A stretch of DNA of 64,000 nucleotides, from NCBI GenBank assembly GCA_015655415.1, contig JAATFB010000105.1, positions 1 through 64,000 of the forward strand, given 5' to 3'. The notes under the pieces were generated by a model. It did not search any database, had not been told where the DNA came from, and saw nothing but the letters and a program-made list of their open reading frames with translations. Source of the DNA: Actinomycetales bacterium. GTDB lineage: Bacteria; Actinomycetota; Actinomycetes; Actinomycetales; Microbacteriaceae. Every line of letters starts with the position of its first letter. Positions within the stretch are counted from its first letter, which is position 1. Both the position numbers and the translations under genes were made by a program. Of the stretch, positions 43,379-51,997 are shown in pieces.

Positions 43379-43744
43379 TCAGGCGCCGATCTTGTGCTCC
43401 CCGCGCCGCGCGCGCAGGTAGGCCAGGCGCTCCTCCAGAAGCTCTTCCAACTCGGCACGCGTGCGACGCTCCAGCAGCATGTCCCAGTGGCTGCGCGGCG
43501 TCTTCGCGTCGGAACGGTCGATGTCGACCGGCGCGTCATCGACGAGCAGGGTGGCCTCGTGGCCGCAGAACTTGCATTCCCAGGTCTCGGGGGCCTCCGC
43601 GTCGGCCGCGAAGACCACCGGGGTCTCCCGCTCGCACTTCGAGCACTTGTAGGTGTAGGTGATCCGTGCGGAGAAGGTGACGCCCTCTTCGCTCTGTAAG
43701 CTCTGGGCGCCGAGTCTCATTCCGCGCAAGCTGCGATCTGCCAT
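43379..43744 (-). CDS. rbpA: RNA polymerase-binding protein RbpA
   Basis: 121-residue RbpA, an actinobacterial protein that binds RNA polymerase and sigma A/B and helps form the open complex. Two zinc pairs C-x2-C (CSKCER and CKFCG) form its core domain. A basic linker (TPRSHWDMLLERRTRAELEELLEERLAYLR) follows, which contacts DNA and sigma. ATG 43744 has a clear AAGGAGA site; an ATG 30 bases upstream is less likely. Confidence 0.95.
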   Translation of the reverse strand: MADRSLRGMRLGAQSLQSEEGVTFSARITYTYKCSKCERETPVVFAADAEAPETWECKFCGHEATLLVDDAPVDIDRSDAKTPRSHWDMLLERRTRAELEELLEERLAYLRARRGEHKIGA

Positions 43745-43865
43745 TGTGTGGTCTCCTTCTCGCGGTGCATCCACACTTATAAACCGTCAAGCTGTGCGTT
43801 CTCTGCCCGGCGCGCGCGGAGATTCAGGCTCCTTTCAGGTCATTTTTCGCGGGAGGGCCCTCGGA

Positions 43866-44633
43866 TCACCTCGAGCGGAGCGAGCCCACCACCTCGGCGA
43901 GCACGTCGCAACGGTCGGTGACGATGCCGTCGACGTCCATCAGGAGCAGCTCGCGCATCTCGGCCGGCTGGTTGACGGTCCAGACGTGCACCTCCCGACC
44001 CGCCTCGTGCACCGCCCGGACGAAAGAGGGCGACACGACGGTGACGGGGCCGCGCCGACGCGGGACCTGCACGGCATCCACCTCACGCAGGGCCAGCCCG
44101 ACCAGCGGGCGGCATCGAACGCGGCAGCCGAGGAGGGCGAGCGCCACTCCGGCGGTCGATGCGGAGGTGGCCACGCCTGCCAGCGCGCGGACGGCTCGGC
44201 GCCGCCGGCGCTGTGCGAACGAGGTGAGCAGCACGCGCTCCCGGGCACCGGCATCCCGAACGGCCTGGACGGTGGGGGAGAGGGCCGCCCTCGTCTTGAT
44301 GTCGATGTTGAAGCGCGCCGCGGGGAACTCGGCGAGCGCCTCCGCAAGGGTCGCCAGACGCGCCCCGCCGTCCAACGGCACCTCGCGCAGCCGGGCCAGG
44401 GGCAGCTCCTCCACGGTGCGGGCCACGCCCGCGACACGGGAGAGGTCGTCGTCGTGCCAGATCACCGCCGCGCCGTCCGCGCTGGCGTGCACGTCGGTCT
44501 CCAGGATGTCGGCGCCCGCATCCAGCGCGCGACGGAACGCCTCGAGGGTGTTCTCCGGCGCGTCGACGGCGAGTCCGCGATGCGCGATGATCCGCGGAGG
44601 AGCGCCGTCGAAGAAGCGGACCGGGTCAGGCAT
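43866..44633 (-). CDS. Glycerophosphodiester phosphodiesterase
   Basis: 255-residue GDPD TIM-barrel enzyme. The His-Arg pair lies in IIAHRGL, the metal Glu/Asp in ETDVHASADG and the catalytic His in WHDDDLSR; a further Glu/Asp lies in NIDIKT. It hydrolyses glycerophosphodiesters to glycerol-3-phosphate and an alcohol. ATG 44633 overlaps the SPFH gene stop by 8 bases. The middle region RRRRRRAVRAL is unusually Arg-rich. Confidence 0.88.
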   Translation of the reverse strand: MPDPVRFFDGAPPRIIAHRGLAVDAPENTLEAFRRALDAGADILETDVHASADGAAVIWHDDDLSRVAGVARTVEELPLARLREVPLDGGARLATLAEALAEFPAARFNIDIKTRAALSPTVQAVRDAGARERVLLTSFAQRRRRRAVRALAGVATSASTAGVALALLGCRVRCRPLVGLALREVDAVQVPRRRGPVTVVSPSFVRAVHEAGREVHVWTVNQPAEMRELLLMDVDGIVTDRCDVLAEVVGSLRSR

Positions 44634-45735
44634 GCCCGGTCGACGCGTCGGCTCCCGCCGCCGGCGGTGGTGGCGTGGCGGTCGTCGAGCGTCCTGCCTC
44701 CGCGCTCGCCGCCTCCGCCTCCGCCTCGTCCACAGCGGCATCCGCCGAGTCGTCGGCGAGATCCTCGAGCGGGGACGACTCGTTCGCAGACGCAGCCGTA
44801 TCGGGCGCGTCGAAGAGCCCGGCTGCGGGGTTCCCGCCTCCACGGGAGGCGAACCCCTCGCCGATGCCGCGCAGCGCCTCGGTGAACTCGCTCGGGATGA
44901 GCCAGAGCTTGTTCGAGGCGCTCTCGGCGATCTTCGGCAGCGTCTGCAGATACTGGTAGGCGAGCAGCAGGTTGTCCGGTCGGCCGGCGTGGATCGCGTC
45001 GAAGACGGTCTGGATCGCCTTCGCCTGGCCCTCCGCCTCAAGCACCGCCGCACGTGCCGACCCCTCGGCGTTCAGGATCGCGGCCTGCCTGGTGCCCTCC
45101 GCGGTGAGGATCGCGGACTGCTTGGTCCCCTCCGCCGTGAGGATCAGCGCACGGCGATCCCGTTCCGCGCGCATCTGCTTCTCCATCGAGTCCTTGATGG
45201 ACACCGGCGGATCGATCGCCTTCAGCTCCACGCGGCTGACGCGGATGCCCCACTTGCCGGTGGCCTCGTCGAGCACGCTGCGCAGCTGGTTGTTGATGTT
45301 GTCGCGGCTGGTCAGTGCCTCCTCGAGGTTCAGCCCTCCGACGACGTTGCGCAGCGTCGTGGTCGTCAGCTGCTCCACCGCGCCCAGGTAGTTGGCGATC
45401 TCATAGGTCGCGGCGCGGGCATCCGTCACCTGGAAGTACACGACCGTGTCGATGGATACCACGAGGTTGTCCTCGGTGATCACCGGCTGGGGCGGAAAGC
45501 TCACCACCTGCTCGCGCATGTCGATCAGGGGACGCAGCCGGTCGACGAAGGGCACCAGCAGGTTCAGGCCGGGGGAGAGGGTCTTGTGGTAGCGGCCGAG
45601 CCGCTCCACGACCCCCGCGGTGGCCTGCGGCACGATGCGGATCGCGCGGAACAGCGTGACCAGCACGAAGATCAGAACGATCAGAACGACGATGCCGAGG
45701 ATGATCTGCACGACGAGGCCTTCCGGTGTTGTCAT
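44626..45735 (-). CDS. SPFH/Band-7 (stomatin-like) membrane protein
   Basis: 369-residue SPFH protein: one N-terminal membrane helix, RIVPQATAGVVERLGRYHKTLSPGLNLLVPFVD, then the Band-7 domain and a coiled region with repeated ILTAEGTKQSAILTAEGTRQAA. The C-terminal 70 residues are low-complexity acidic and Ala-rich. It forms large membrane assemblies with its NfeD partner, which is encoded just upstream with an ATGA overlap. Confidence 0.9.
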   Translation of the reverse strand: MTTPEGLVVQIILGIVVLIVLIFVLVTLFRAIRIVPQATAGVVERLGRYHKTLSPGLNLLVPFVDRLRPLIDMREQVVSFPPQPVITEDNLVVSIDTVVYFQVTDARAATYEIANYLGAVEQLTTTTLRNVVGGLNLEEALTSRDNINNQLRSVLDEATGKWGIRVSRVELKAIDPPVSIKDSMEKQMRAERDRRALILTAEGTKQSAILTAEGTRQAAILNAEGSARAAVLEAEGQAKAIQTVFDAIHAGRPDNLLLAYQYLQTLPKIAESASNKLWLIPSEFTEALRGIGEGFASRGGGNPAAGLFDAPDTAASANESSPLEDLADDSADAAVDEAEAEAASAEAGRSTTATPPPPAAGADASTGHA

Positions 45736-46211
45736 GATGACGTCCTTCCTGCCGGAACGACCACGGCGGTCGCCCCCTCTATCGCGGTGACGAGAACCCG
45801 CTCGCCCGGTCCGACACGGCGCGGCGCGGTCGTCTCGCCCGTGGCGAGCCGAGAGGTCCAGACCTCGCCGTTCGCCAGCTTCACCAGGCCCGTGCCATCG
45901 CCCTCGAACGGCCGCACCACGCTGCCCTCCTGGCCCAGCAGGGCGTCGACGTTGGTCCGGGCGGGATCCCCGCCCCGACGCAGCACACGCAGCAGCGGCG
46001 GGCGCAGCAGGAACAGCAGAAGGATCGACAGCGCCGCTGCCACGATCAGCTGCGCCCACCACGGGAGCCCGAACACTCCGCCGAGCAGACCGCCGAGCGA
46101 GCCGATCGCCAGCATCAGGAAGACGAAGTCGAGTGAGAGCATCTCGATGATCACGAACACGAGGATCAGCACGAGCCACACGATCCACGCGTATGACGAG
46201 ACGACGTCCAT
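45732..46211 (-). CDS. NfeD-like membrane protein
   Basis: 159 residues from ATG 46211, chosen because GGAGGAG lies 11 bases upstream (GTG 46220 is 2 bases from it and less likely). It has three N-terminal membrane helices (WIVWLVLILVFVIIEML, FVFLMLAIGSLGGLLGGV, LIVAAALSILLLFLL) and a small OB-fold C-terminal domain (LLGQEGSVVRPF...LVKLANGEVWTSR). It is the usual partner of SPFH proteins. Confidence 0.87.
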   Translation of the reverse strand: MDVVSSYAWIVWLVLILVFVIIEMLSLDFVFLMLAIGSLGGLLGGVFGLPWWAQLIVAAALSILLLFLLRPPLLRVLRRGGDPARTNVDALLGQEGSVVRPFEGDGTGLVKLANGEVWTSRLATGETTAPRRVGPGERVLVTAIEGATAVVVPAGRTSS

Positions 46212-46347
46212 GTCGCTCACGCTCCTCCCGCGTTGGATCCGACGCTACCAGGGTGCCCGCCGGAGGATCGCTGCGGTCTGCCACTGAGATACTGTCATGG
46301 TGCCCTCGGGCCGGCCATCGCGCCCCGACGAATCAAGGAGATCCATC

Positions 46348-47115
46348 GTGAGCACCCCTCTCGCCCCGTCGTCCCTGACAGGCAAGCGCGCCCTCGTCAC
46401 GGGTTCCTCGCGCGGAATCGGTGCCGACACCGTCGGCTATCTCGCGCAGGCGGGGGCGAGCGTGGTGATCAACTACCGCAACAAGGAGGCCAGGGCGCGC
46501 AAGCTGGCCGACTCGATCGAGGCATCCGGCGGCACGGCTCTGGTCGTCGGCGCAGACCTCACCGATCCCGCCTCGGTCGCGACCATGTTCGACACGGTGC
46601 GCGAGAGGCTCGGGGGCCTGGACATCCTCGTGCTCAATGCCTCCGGCGGCATGGAGTCGGGCATGGAGCCCGACTACGCCATGAAGCTCAACCGCGACGC
46701 GCAGGTGGGAGTGCTGAATGCCGCGCTCCCGCTGCTCGGGGAGGGGTCACGGGTGGTATTCGTGACCAGCCACCAGGCGCACTTCATCCACACGACCCCC
46801 ACGATGCCGGAGTACGAGCCGGTGGCGCTGAGCAAACGCGCCGGCGAGGACGCGCTGCGCGGGATGATCCCCGAGCTGGACGCACGCGGCATCGGCTTCG
46901 TCGTCGTCTCCGGCGACATGATCGAGGGCACCATCACGGCGACGCTTCTGGAGCGCGCCAACCCCGGCGCGATCCAGGCGCGCAAGGAGGCCGCGGGCCG
47001 CCTGTACAACGTGGGCGAGTTCGCTGCGGAGGTCGCCAGGGCCGCCGTGGACCCGATCCCCGAGGACCATCTGCGCCTCGTGGGCGACGTCAGCGGCTTC
47101 GCCGCGGAGGCGTGA
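46348..47115 (+). CDS. SDR with altered active-site spacing
   Basis: 255-residue short-chain dehydrogenase fold. Start GTG 46348 has AAGGAG at 46335-46340. The cofactor loop TGSSRGIG and the NASGG strand are present, and Ser lies in FVTSHQAH. The usual Tyr-x3-Lys is replaced by YEPVALSKRAGED, which puts Lys seven residues after Tyr. The enzyme may therefore use another tyrosine or be inactive. It precedes an S9 peptidase by 4 bases. Confidence 0.75.
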   Translation: MSTPLAPSSLTGKRALVTGSSRGIGADTVGYLAQAGASVVINYRNKEARARKLADSIEASGGTALVVGADLTDPASVATMFDTVRERLGGLDILVLNASGGMESGMEPDYAMKLNRDAQVGVLNAALPLLGEGSRVVFVTSHQAHFIHTTPTMPEYEPVALSKRAGEDALRGMIPELDARGIGFVVVSGDMIEGTITATLLERANPGAIQARKEAAGRLYNVGEFAAEVARAAVDPIPEDHLRLVGDVSGFAAEA

Positions 47116-47119
47116 GACG

Positions 47120-49156
47120 GTGAAGGCGACCGACATCACCCGGCTGACCTCCGTCTCGCGTCCCACGCTGAGCCCCGACGGGGGCACGGCCGTGATCGCG
47201 ACCTCGCACCCCGACCTCGACGCCGACGCCTACGTCGGCCAGCTCTGGTCGGCCGATGTGAAGGGCAGCACCGCTCCGCGCCGGATCACGCGGGGATTCC
47301 GGGACTCGGCCCCGCAGTTCTCGCCTGACGGGTCGGCGATCGCGTTCCTTCGCTCCGAGCTGGGCAGGCCGGCACAGCTGCACATCATGCCGACGACCGG
47401 GGGAGAGCCCGTCGCGGTCACGGACCGTCTGCTGGGAGTCACGGAGTTCGCCTGGTCGCCGGACGGCACGTGGCTGGCATTCGTCTCACGCGATCCCGAG
47501 AAGGGCCGCTACGGCACTGTGAAGGGCCTGGACGCGGCAGCCGAGCCGCCGCGCCGGATCACGTCCTACCGCTACAAGGCGAACGGCCTCGGCTGGATCC
47601 GGGATCGCCGCCGTCAGGTGTTCATCGTGCCCGCGCCCGACCTGTCGGCCGCTCCCGTGGTGCAGCCGACGGCCTCGGCTGAGGGGCCGGCCGATCCCCG
47701 CCCCGTGGTCGAGGAGCCGCGACGGCTGACCCACGACGACGCGGAGCACGGCGGAATCGTCTTCACTCCCGACGGGCGTTTCGTGGCCGTGGTCTCGGAC
47801 GGGCATCTCGGCGCCGACGAGGACCTGCGCAGCGTGATCACCCTGATACCGGTGAACGAGGGCGACGCGCCGGTCGAGGCGGCGGGTCCCGAGCACGATC
47901 TCTCCATCTCCGATGGCCCAGGATCGGTCGCGGTGGCCGCCGATGGCGCGCTCTACTTCGTCGCTCAGGACGTGGGCGAGACCGGGCGCGACTTCGTCGG
48001 CCGCAATTCGGGCCTCTATGTCGTCGACGCGCCCGGCTCTGCGCCGCGCCGTCTGACGGACGCCGAGACCGTCGATCTGGCCGGCAGTTCTGTCGCCCTG
48101 ACCTCGCGTGGCGCGCTCGTGCAGAACGTCGAACGCGGCCGTGTCACGCTGCTGTCCGTGTCCCGCGATGGCGAGACGTCGGTCCTCGTCCCTGGACTGG
48201 AGGTCACGGGAGTGGCGTCCGCGGGGGAGCAGGTGGCGTTCTCGTTCCAGTCCGAGACGACGGCCGGCGATCTCGCCGTGCTGGACGCGCCCCGCGGCGA
48301 TGGTGCAGGGGAGGCGCACGCGGTGCGCGTGCTGACGGACTTCTCGGCGAGCGTGCGCGCCACGGGCATCCGCACCCCGATCGAGTTCGAGACCGTGGGC
48401 AGGGACGGATACCCGGTGCACGGCTGGATAGTGGTTCCCGACGGTGAGGGGCCGCACCCCGTGCTGCTCAACATCCACGGCGGTCCGTTTGCGCAGTACT
48501 CGGTTCATCTCTTCGACGAGTCCCAGGTGTACGCGGACGCCGGCTACGCGGTCGTGTACTGCAACCCGCGCGGCTCCGCCGGCTATGGACAGGAGCACGG
48601 CAGAGCGATCAAGGGCCGCATGGGAAGCGTCGACCTGGACGACGTGCTCGACTTCCTGGACGCCGCCGTGTCGGAGCATCCTCAGCTCGACGGCACGCGC
48701 GCAGGCATCCTGGGCGGTTCATATGGCGGTTACCTCACGGCGTGGGCCATCGCGCACGATCACCGCTTCGCCGCAGCGATCGTGGAACGCGGATACCTGG
48801 ACCCCGTGTACTTCTTCGGCACGAGTGACATCGGCTCGTTCTTCGTCGACGAGTACAACGGCGTCGACCCCGAGCACCTGGCCTCGCAGAGCCCGCAGGC
48901 ACACGTGCAGGACGTGCGCACGCCGACGCTGGTGATGCACTCGGAGAACGATCTGCGTTGTCCGCTCGGCCAGGCGGAGCGGTACTACGCATCGCTCAAA
49001 CGGGCCGGTGTGGAGACGGAGCTCGTCGTCTTTCCCGGCGAGGACCACGAGCTCAGCAGATCGGGACGACCGAGACATCGCGTGCAGAGGTTCGAGGTCA
49101 TCCTGGACTGGTGGGCGCGGAAGCTGCCGAGTGTGCTCAACCCGGCATCGTCCTGA
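47120..49156 (+). CDS. S9-family serine peptidase (acylaminoacyl/dipeptidyl peptidase type)
   Basis: 678-residue prolyl-oligopeptidase-family enzyme. The N-terminal beta-propeller has repeats such as APQFSPDGSAIAFLRS and TEFAWSPDGTWLAFVSRD. The hydrolase domain has Ser534 (GGSYGGYLT), Asp611 (SENDLRCP) and His643 (GEDHELS). It cleaves short peptides. It starts GTG 47120 and is co-transcribed with the SDR. A perfect hairpin follows at 49165. Confidence 0.93.
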   Translation: MKATDITRLTSVSRPTLSPDGGTAVIATSHPDLDADAYVGQLWSADVKGSTAPRRITRGFRDSAPQFSPDGSAIAFLRSELGRPAQLHIMPTTGGEPVAVTDRLLGVTEFAWSPDGTWLAFVSRDPEKGRYGTVKGLDAAAEPPRRITSYRYKANGLGWIRDRRRQVFIVPAPDLSAAPVVQPTASAEGPADPRPVVEEPRRLTHDDAEHGGIVFTPDGRFVAVVSDGHLGADEDLRSVITLIPVNEGDAPVEAAGPEHDLSISDGPGSVAVAADGALYFVAQDVGETGRDFVGRNSGLYVVDAPGSAPRRLTDAETVDLAGSSVALTSRGALVQNVERGRVTLLSVSRDGETSVLVPGLEVTGVASAGEQVAFSFQSETTAGDLAVLDAPRGDGAGEAHAVRVLTDFSASVRATGIRTPIEFETVGRDGYPVHGWIVVPDGEGPHPVLLNIHGGPFAQYSVHLFDESQVYADAGYAVVYCNPRGSAGYGQEHGRAIKGRMGSVDLDDVLDFLDAAVSEHPQLDGTRAGILGGSYGGYLTAWAIAHDHRFAAAIVERGYLDPVYFFGTSDIGSFFVDEYNGVDPEHLASQSPQAHVQDVRTPTLVMHSENDLRCPLGQAERYYASLKRAGVETELVVFPGEDHELSRSGRPRHRVQRFEVILDWWARKLPSVLNPASS

Positions 49157-49164
49157 TACGGGAA

Positions 49165-49194
49165 GGGGCGCCGACCGCATGTGGTCGGCGCCCC
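49165..49194 (+). terminator. 12-bp intrinsic terminator of S9 peptidase gene
   Basis: GGGGCGCCGACC (49165-49176) and GGTCGGCGCCCC (49183-49194) are exactly complementary with a 6-base loop, 9 bases after the stop. A GTGTCG tail follows rather than a T tract. Confidence 0.65.
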
Positions 49195-49209
49195 GTGTCG
49201 GGCGTGTCG

Positions 49210-49761
49210 TCAGGCGGTTCGCCAGGTGAAGGCGCGGGCGATCTGGATGATCCCCAGCACCACGAGTGAGATTCCGAGCAGCCACCACAGCACCACCGCA
49301 CCCCACAGGGGGGAGAAGAGCAGGATGGCGCCGGCGACGATGCTGATGATGGCGAAGAAGACCGTCCAGCCCTTGGAGGGCGCGACGCTCAGCGCCGTGA
49401 GGGAGACGACCCCCTCGACGATCCACATGATCCCCACCAGGATTCCCACGAACACCGCAAGCCATACGGCCGTCTGTGCCAGCTGGGTGAACGCGATGAC
49501 GCCGGCGACGATGAACAGCACGCCGAGGACGATGTGGCCGACGCGCGTCCATCCGCTCATGGCCTTCGAGAAGACGCCGAGACCGGCGTAGACGAGGCCG
49601 CCGACGATGCCGTAGGCGGCGATCACCGCGGTCAGCGCCACGGCGGCGTGGCCGGGCCAGACGAGGATGATGACGCCGACGACGAGCGCGACGATCCCGC
49701 CGACGCCGAGCGCGGTGCGGATGCCGTTCACCAGCGGTGCGGCCGGGCTGTGGGTGGACAT
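49210..49761 (-). CDS. HdeD-like membrane protein
   Basis: 183-residue membrane protein with six helices in pairs, typical of the HdeD/DUF308 family (VVGVIILVWPG, WIVEGVVSL). The family is linked to acid tolerance in enterobacteria; its role here is unknown. ATG 49761 starts a minus-strand single gene. Confidence 0.82.
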   Translation of the reverse strand: MSTHSPAAPLVNGIRTALGVGGIVALVVGVIILVWPGHAAVALTAVIAAYGIVGGLVYAGLGVFSKAMSGWTRVGHIVLGVLFIVAGVIAFTQLAQTAVWLAVFVGILVGIMWIVEGVVSLTALSVAPSKGWTVFFAIISIVAGAILLFSPLWGAVVLWWLLGISLVVLGIIQIARAFTWRTA

Positions 49762-50234
49762 GACGTCACCTTTCCTGAAGAAAACCTGTGAGCTACGGTG
49801 AGAGCCTAACGGCTGGGTAGCCGGTGGGGACACATTGCGGACGATTGCTTCGTGGCGTGACGCACACCGCCTCGGTCGCCGATGGTCGGCGTGCGCGTGC
49901 GACTGAGACATGCGACGGCGATGCCAGCCACGTTATGTCAGCTTCTCCCTCGACTCGTCCCGGCGCGAGCGGGGAATGCATGTCATTCCTGACTCCCGAC
50001 GCCGCTTCGTGCACCGCCGTCGCGCCCCGGCGTCACCCGGCTCAGATGATCCGGGTGACGCCTTGCGCCGACGACGGGTTCTGCAGATCGTGCCTTCGAA
50101 CACCGTGGACGATGTCCGGGACAGCCTCCACTGCGAGCCGACGATCTGAGCGCCGGATGGATCGCCGCCGATCCATCCGGCACCACAGGCACCACAGCTT
50201 TCCGCATCCGCGTCCACACCGGCATGATTGGCGG

Positions 50235-50248
50235 ATAATGTACATTAT
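50235..50248. promoter_or_regulatory. 14-bp perfect palindrome
   Basis: ATAATGTACATTAT is its own reverse complement. It is AT-rich in a GC-rich region, like an operator for a dimeric regulator. No adjacent regulator gene was found on either side within the gap. Confidence 0.5.
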
Positions 50249-50293
50249 GTCAGCTCACACGTCGGGACACTGCGCCGCCTCACCCGCCTAACA

Positions 50294-50358
50294 GTTCCGA
50301 AGGACATAGCCCGGCTCGAACGCCATATGGGCCCGGACCTCGGTATGTCCTTCGGAAC
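50294..50358. repeat. 15-bp perfect inverted repeat
   Basis: GTTCCGAAGGACATA and TATGTCCTTCGGAAC flank a 35-base spacer. The right arm ends exactly where the 13-bp tandem array begins, sharing its GGAAC end. Confidence 0.75.
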
Positions 50359-50436
50359 GGTCACCGGGAACGGTCACCGGGAACGGTCACCGGGAACGGT
50401 CACCGGGAACGACCAGCCAGAACGACCACCCCGAAC
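50359..50436. repeat. 13-bp tandem repeat, four exact and two diverged copies
   Basis: GGTCACCGGGAAC is repeated four times without change (50359-50410), then GACCAGCCAGAAC and GACCACCCCGAAC. The array directly abuts the 15-bp inverted repeat. Confidence 0.9.
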
Positions 50437-50522
50437 TACCGGGAATCATCGGAACGATCACCCGGGCAGGCCGGACGAGATCACCCGGACGGGCCGGACG
50501 ACGCGCACCGGGCGCGGCGGCG

Positions 50523-51341
50523 TCAGGGGAAGATCACCCTCAGCACCCGGTCGAACGCACGGTCCGGAAGCATGCGCCTCAGCGCGATCATCGGCGTCGC
50601 TCCTGCGCCCACGCGATATCGCGTGCGCGGCCGACGCGCCACGACTGCGCGCTCTATCGTGCGCGCGACGACCTCCGGCCGCGACCCGTGCAACCGCGAG
50701 CCTGCTCGGGAGAACATCGCCGCGAGTCGTCCCACCCGATCCGCGTAGGCCCCCGTGCCGGAGACCGCCAGCGCGCTCTGCCCCGCTATGGCGCTCCATT
50801 CGGTCTCGATCGCCCCGGGTTCGACGACCACGACGTCGATGCCGAACGGCGACACCTCCTGGCGCAGGGAGTCGCTGAGCGCCTCGAGGCCGAACTTCGA
50901 GGCGTGATACCAGCCGCCGAACGGCGCGGCGAACCTGCCGCCCATCGAGGTCACGTTCACGACACGACCGCTCCCCTGCTCGCGCATCCTCGGGAGCACG
51001 AGCTGCGTCAGACGCGCAGTGCCGAAGAGGTTGACCTCCGCCTGCCGCCGGGCGTCCGCGATCGGAACGTCCTCGATCGCGCCGTACGATCCGTAGCCGG
51101 CGACGTTGACGAGGGCATCGATCCTGCCGTCGCCGGCGAGCACCTCCTCCGCGAAGGCTCGGATCGACTCCTCCTGCGTCAGGTCGAGCCGCAGCGGATG
51201 CACGCCCTCCCCTGCCAGCGCCGCGAGTCGATCGACGCGCCGCGCTCCCCCGTATACGACGAATCCCGCCCGTGCGAGCCGTGCCGCGGTCGCGGCCCCG
51301 ATTCCGGACGACGCCCCGGTCACCACTGCCACTCGGTCCAC
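50523..51341 (-). CDS. SDR-family oxidoreductase
   Basis: 272-residue classical SDR: TGASSGIG, NVAGYG, catalytic Ser in NVTSMGG and Tyr-x3-Lys in WYHASKFG. The length and C-terminal basic extension match oxidoreductases of the retinol-dehydrogenase-like type. The start is GTG 51341, AGGAG spaced 6. It diverges from the TetR regulator at 51428 with an operator between. Confidence 0.85.
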   Translation of the reverse strand: MDRVAVVTGASSGIGAATAARLARAGFVVYGGARRVDRLAALAGEGVHPLRLDLTQEESIRAFAEEVLAGDGRIDALVNVAGYGSYGAIEDVPIADARRQAEVNLFGTARLTQLVLPRMREQGSGRVVNVTSMGGRFAAPFGGWYHASKFGLEALSDSLRQEVSPFGIDVVVVEPGAIETEWSAIAGQSALAVSGTGAYADRVGRLAAMFSRAGSRLHGSRPEVVARTIERAVVARRPRTRYRVGAGATPMIALRRMLPDRAFDRVLRVIFP

Positions 51342-51392
51342 CGCAATCTCCTAACCGTTCAGTTGATTGCAGTCTGCATCAGAGCCCGACGA

Positions 51393-51421
51393 TTGTCAAC
51401 TATTTGGTTAGTTGATAACCT
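51393..51421. promoter_or_regulatory. Divergent promoters and TetR operator
   Basis: TTGTCA (51393-51398), 17 bases, TAACCT (51416-51421), then 6 bases to ATG 51428 (leaderless TetR). On minus, TTGACA (51399-51394) is followed 17 bases on by CAGACT (51376-51371). The perfect inverted repeat TCAACTA-N6-TAGTTGA (51396-51415) lies between the TetR -35 and -10 and is the likely operator. Confidence 0.6.
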
Positions 51422-51427
51422 GAGGAC

Positions 51428-51997
51428 ATGGTGGAACGCGACGCAGAGGCCACGCGGCGACGCTTGATCGCGGCCGCGACCGCGGAGTTCGCGCGCTACG
51501 GGATCGCCGGTGCACGGGTCGACCGCATCGCGGAGGCGGCACGCTCGAACAAGGCGCAGATCTATCACTATTTCCAGAGCAAGGACGGCCTGTTCGACGC
51601 GGTCTTCGAGGCCCACGTCGACGAGGCGGTGCGCTCGGCGTACTTCGACGCGACAGACCTTCCGGAGACGGCGGGCCGGATCTTCGACGACTTCGAGGCG
51701 CATCCCGAGCTCGGCCGACTCACCACGTGGTACCGCCTGGAGCGCGCGGGAGCCGAGGCGTCCATGCACGAGCTCGTCGCCGCGAACGAGGCGAAGATCG
51801 CGGCGATCCGGGATGCTCAGACGGCTGGAGCGGTCACGGCCGCGTATCCGGCCGACGTGCTCCTGGGGCTCATCATCGTCGTCGCCTCGGCGTGGACCTC
51901 GCTGCCGCCGGAGTTCGCCTCGCTCGAGAACGCGCACACGCCGGCTCAGAGACGCCAGTTCGTCGTGGAGGCGGTGCGCCGGATTGTCGCGCCCTGA
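51428..51997 (+). CDS. TetR-family transcriptional regulator
   Basis: 189-residue TetR protein. HTH residues 10-55 (AAATAEFARYGIAGARVDRIAEAARSNKAQIYHYF type) are followed by a helical ligand domain. It probably represses the divergent SDR and itself through the inverted repeat at 51396-51415. The inducer is unknown. It is followed by a 2H-family gene overlapping its 3' end. Confidence 0.9.
   Translation: MVERDAEATRRRLIAAATAEFARYGIAGARVDRIAEAARSNKAQIYHYFQSKDGLFDAVFEAHVDEAVRSAYFDATDLPETAGRIFDDFEAHPELGRLTTWYRLERAGAEASMHELVAANEAKIAAIRDAQTAGAVTAAYPADVLLGLIIVVASAWTSLPPEFASLENAHTPAQRRQFVVEAVRRIVAP

Larger units (their letters stand above)
49762..50522. other. Non-coding stretch with dense palindromes and repeats
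   Basis: 761 bases with no supportable gene. Perfect or near-perfect structures occur in order: GGAATG/CATTCC (49973-49989), GGCGTCACCCGG/CCGGGTGACGCC (50029-50062, 10-base loop), GCCGGATGGATC/GATCCATCCGGC (50152-50181, 6-base loop), palindrome ATAATGTACATTAT (50235-50248), GTTCCGAAGGACATA/TATGTCCTTCGGAAC (50294-50358, 35-base loop), and a 13-bp array (50359-50436). An 11-base direct repeat TTATGTCAGCT lies at 49933-49943 and 50245-50255. Open frames here have no family features. Confidence 0.8.

Noticed and set aside
49824-50291. 155-residue frame in the hairpin-rich gap
   Set aside because: It contains the hairpins and has no motif or ribosome site; more likely chance in GC-rich DNA.
50228-50878. 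216-residue plus-strand frame starting at the 14-bp palindrome
   Set aside because: It covers the tandem array and then runs antisense to the SDR gene; composition is Arg/Pro rich with no family motif.
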